NCBI GenBank assembly: GCA_022600395.1
Contig: JAHZKM010000107.1
Coordinates: 1 to 7,298, forward strand
Origin: Pseudomonadota bacterium
Lineage (GTDB): Bacteria > Pseudomonadota > Gammaproteobacteria > PS1 > Pseudothioglobaceae
Direction of reading: 5' to 3'
DNA: 7,298 nt
The notes below the pieces were generated by a model. That model was not told where the DNA came from. It did no database searches and saw only the letters and a list, made by a program, of their open reading frames with translations. Of the stretch, positions 6,784-7,298 are shown piece by piece. Both the position numbers and the translations under genes were made by a program. Position 1 is the first letter of the stretch. Each line of letters starts with the position of its first letter.

Positions 6784-6788
6784 CCTAC

Positions 6789-7298
6789 ATGATGACACTC
6801 CCTAACATAATCACACTTTCTAGGATTTTTTTAATTCCGGTTTTTGTCGCCCTTTATTATTTCCAGTCAGCTTATACAGATACGCCGATCTTCACTTGGA
6901 TCAATTTTTACTTGACCGCTACTTATGCGTTTATTAGCATAACTGATTATCTTGATGGCTATCTAGCTAGAAAGCTAAACATGACTTCACAACTAGGCGC
7001 TTTCTTAGATCCTGTTGCTGATAAGCTGATGGTTTCTGTAGCACTTATTATGTTGGTTGATTTTTATCCATCAGACACCCATTGGTATATTACTATTGCA
7101 GCACTTGTTATTATCTCTCGTGAAATTTTAGTTTCTGCACTTAGGGAATGGATGGGCACTATTGGACAGCGCTCAAATGTCAATGTTTCTTTTATTGGTA
7201 AAGTTAAAACTTTTGTACAGATTTTTGCCATTTTATTTCTACTTTATCAGCAACCTTTCTTTGGCTTGCCAAGTTTTGAAATCGGTGTTACTCTTCTA
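6789..7298 (+). CDS. pgsA: CDP-diacylglycerol-glycerol-3-phosphate 3-phosphatidyltransferase PgsA (3' end outside window)
   Basis: PgsA transfers the phosphatidyl group of CDP-diacylglycerol to sn-glycerol-3-phosphate in the inner membrane, giving phosphatidylglycerol phosphate, the committed step to phosphatidylglycerol and cardiolipin. The 170 visible codons begin MMTLPNIITLSRIFLIP and run open to the right edge; E. coli PgsA has 182 residues, so only a short tail is missing. The CDP-alcohol phosphotransferase signature D-x2-D-G-x2-A-R-x8-G-x3-D-x3-D is intact, with Asp53, Asp56, Gly57, Ala60, Arg61, Gly70, Asp74 and Asp78. SREILVSALREWMG, in the later half, is specific to the PgsA branch rather than to PssA or cardiolipin synthase. 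An in-frame TAG at 6777 restricts the start to ATG 6789 or ATG 6792. No clear Shine-Dalgarno is visible. Readthrough from the tRNA-Arg promoter 54 bp upstream is possible. Confidence 0.95.
   Translation, partial: MMTLPNIITLSRIFLIPVFVALYYFQSAYTDTPIFTWINFYLTATYAFISITDYLDGYLARKLNMTSQLGAFLDPVADKLMVSVALIMLVDFYPSDTHWYITIAALVIISREILVSALREWMGTIGQRSNVNVSFIGKVKTFVQIFAILFLLYQQPFFGLPSFEIGVTLL

Noticed and set aside
6605..6788. tRNA-Arg as an attachment site for an integrated element
   Set aside because: The tRNA is intact, no integrase gene is visible, and no second copy of its 3' end occurs in the window; pgsA, a housekeeping gene, follows directly.

Overview
The window reads as chromosome from an AT-rich, Gram-negative, sulfur-oxidising gammaproteobacterium. 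Three things point there: an LPS gene (kdsD), a periplasmic thiosulfohydrolase (soxB), and a tRNA-Arg and MurE/MurF/PgsA that resemble the enterobacterial forms closely. The overall look fits the SUP05/Thioglobus group or related thiotrophic symbionts, but that placement is from memory of the proteins and was not tested by alignment.

Layout. Bases 2-541 hold the C-terminal half of kdsD (+ strand, cut by the left edge). A short AT-rich gap (542-668) separates it from a convergent minus-strand pair: soxB (3739 to 1847), followed by a HupE/UreJ-type membrane protein gene (1790 to 669). The 56 bp between soxB and the hupE-like gene are dense. They hold a (ATTTT)4 tandem repeat, a strong intrinsic terminator whose T-tract runs into the downstream ATG, and possible promoter hexamers on either side of the repeat. 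A 212-bp divergent region (3740-3951) then carries candidate promoters for soxB (leftward) and murE (rightward). On the + strand follow murE (3952-5334), murF (5327-6604, overlapping murE by 8 bp), a tRNA-Arg(ACG) with its own well-formed promoter (6617-6734), and pgsA (6789 to the right edge, cut).

How the genes work together. MurE and MurF are consecutive cytoplasmic ligases of peptidoglycan precursor synthesis, adding the third residue and then D-Ala-D-Ala. PgsA commits CDP-diacylglycerol to phosphatidylglycerol. KdsD makes the arabinose-5-phosphate used for Kdo. Together these are envelope housekeeping. SoxB is the energy-metabolism gene: it removes sulfate from thiosulfate bound to the SoxYZ carrier. 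No other sox gene is in the window.

I see no CRISPR array, phage, transposon or defence system, and no clearly new multi-gene system. The points most worth a second look are the soxB/hupE-like junction, a lipobox inside the SoxB Tat signal, and a perfect TATAAT placed so close to the murE start that the transcript could be leaderless.
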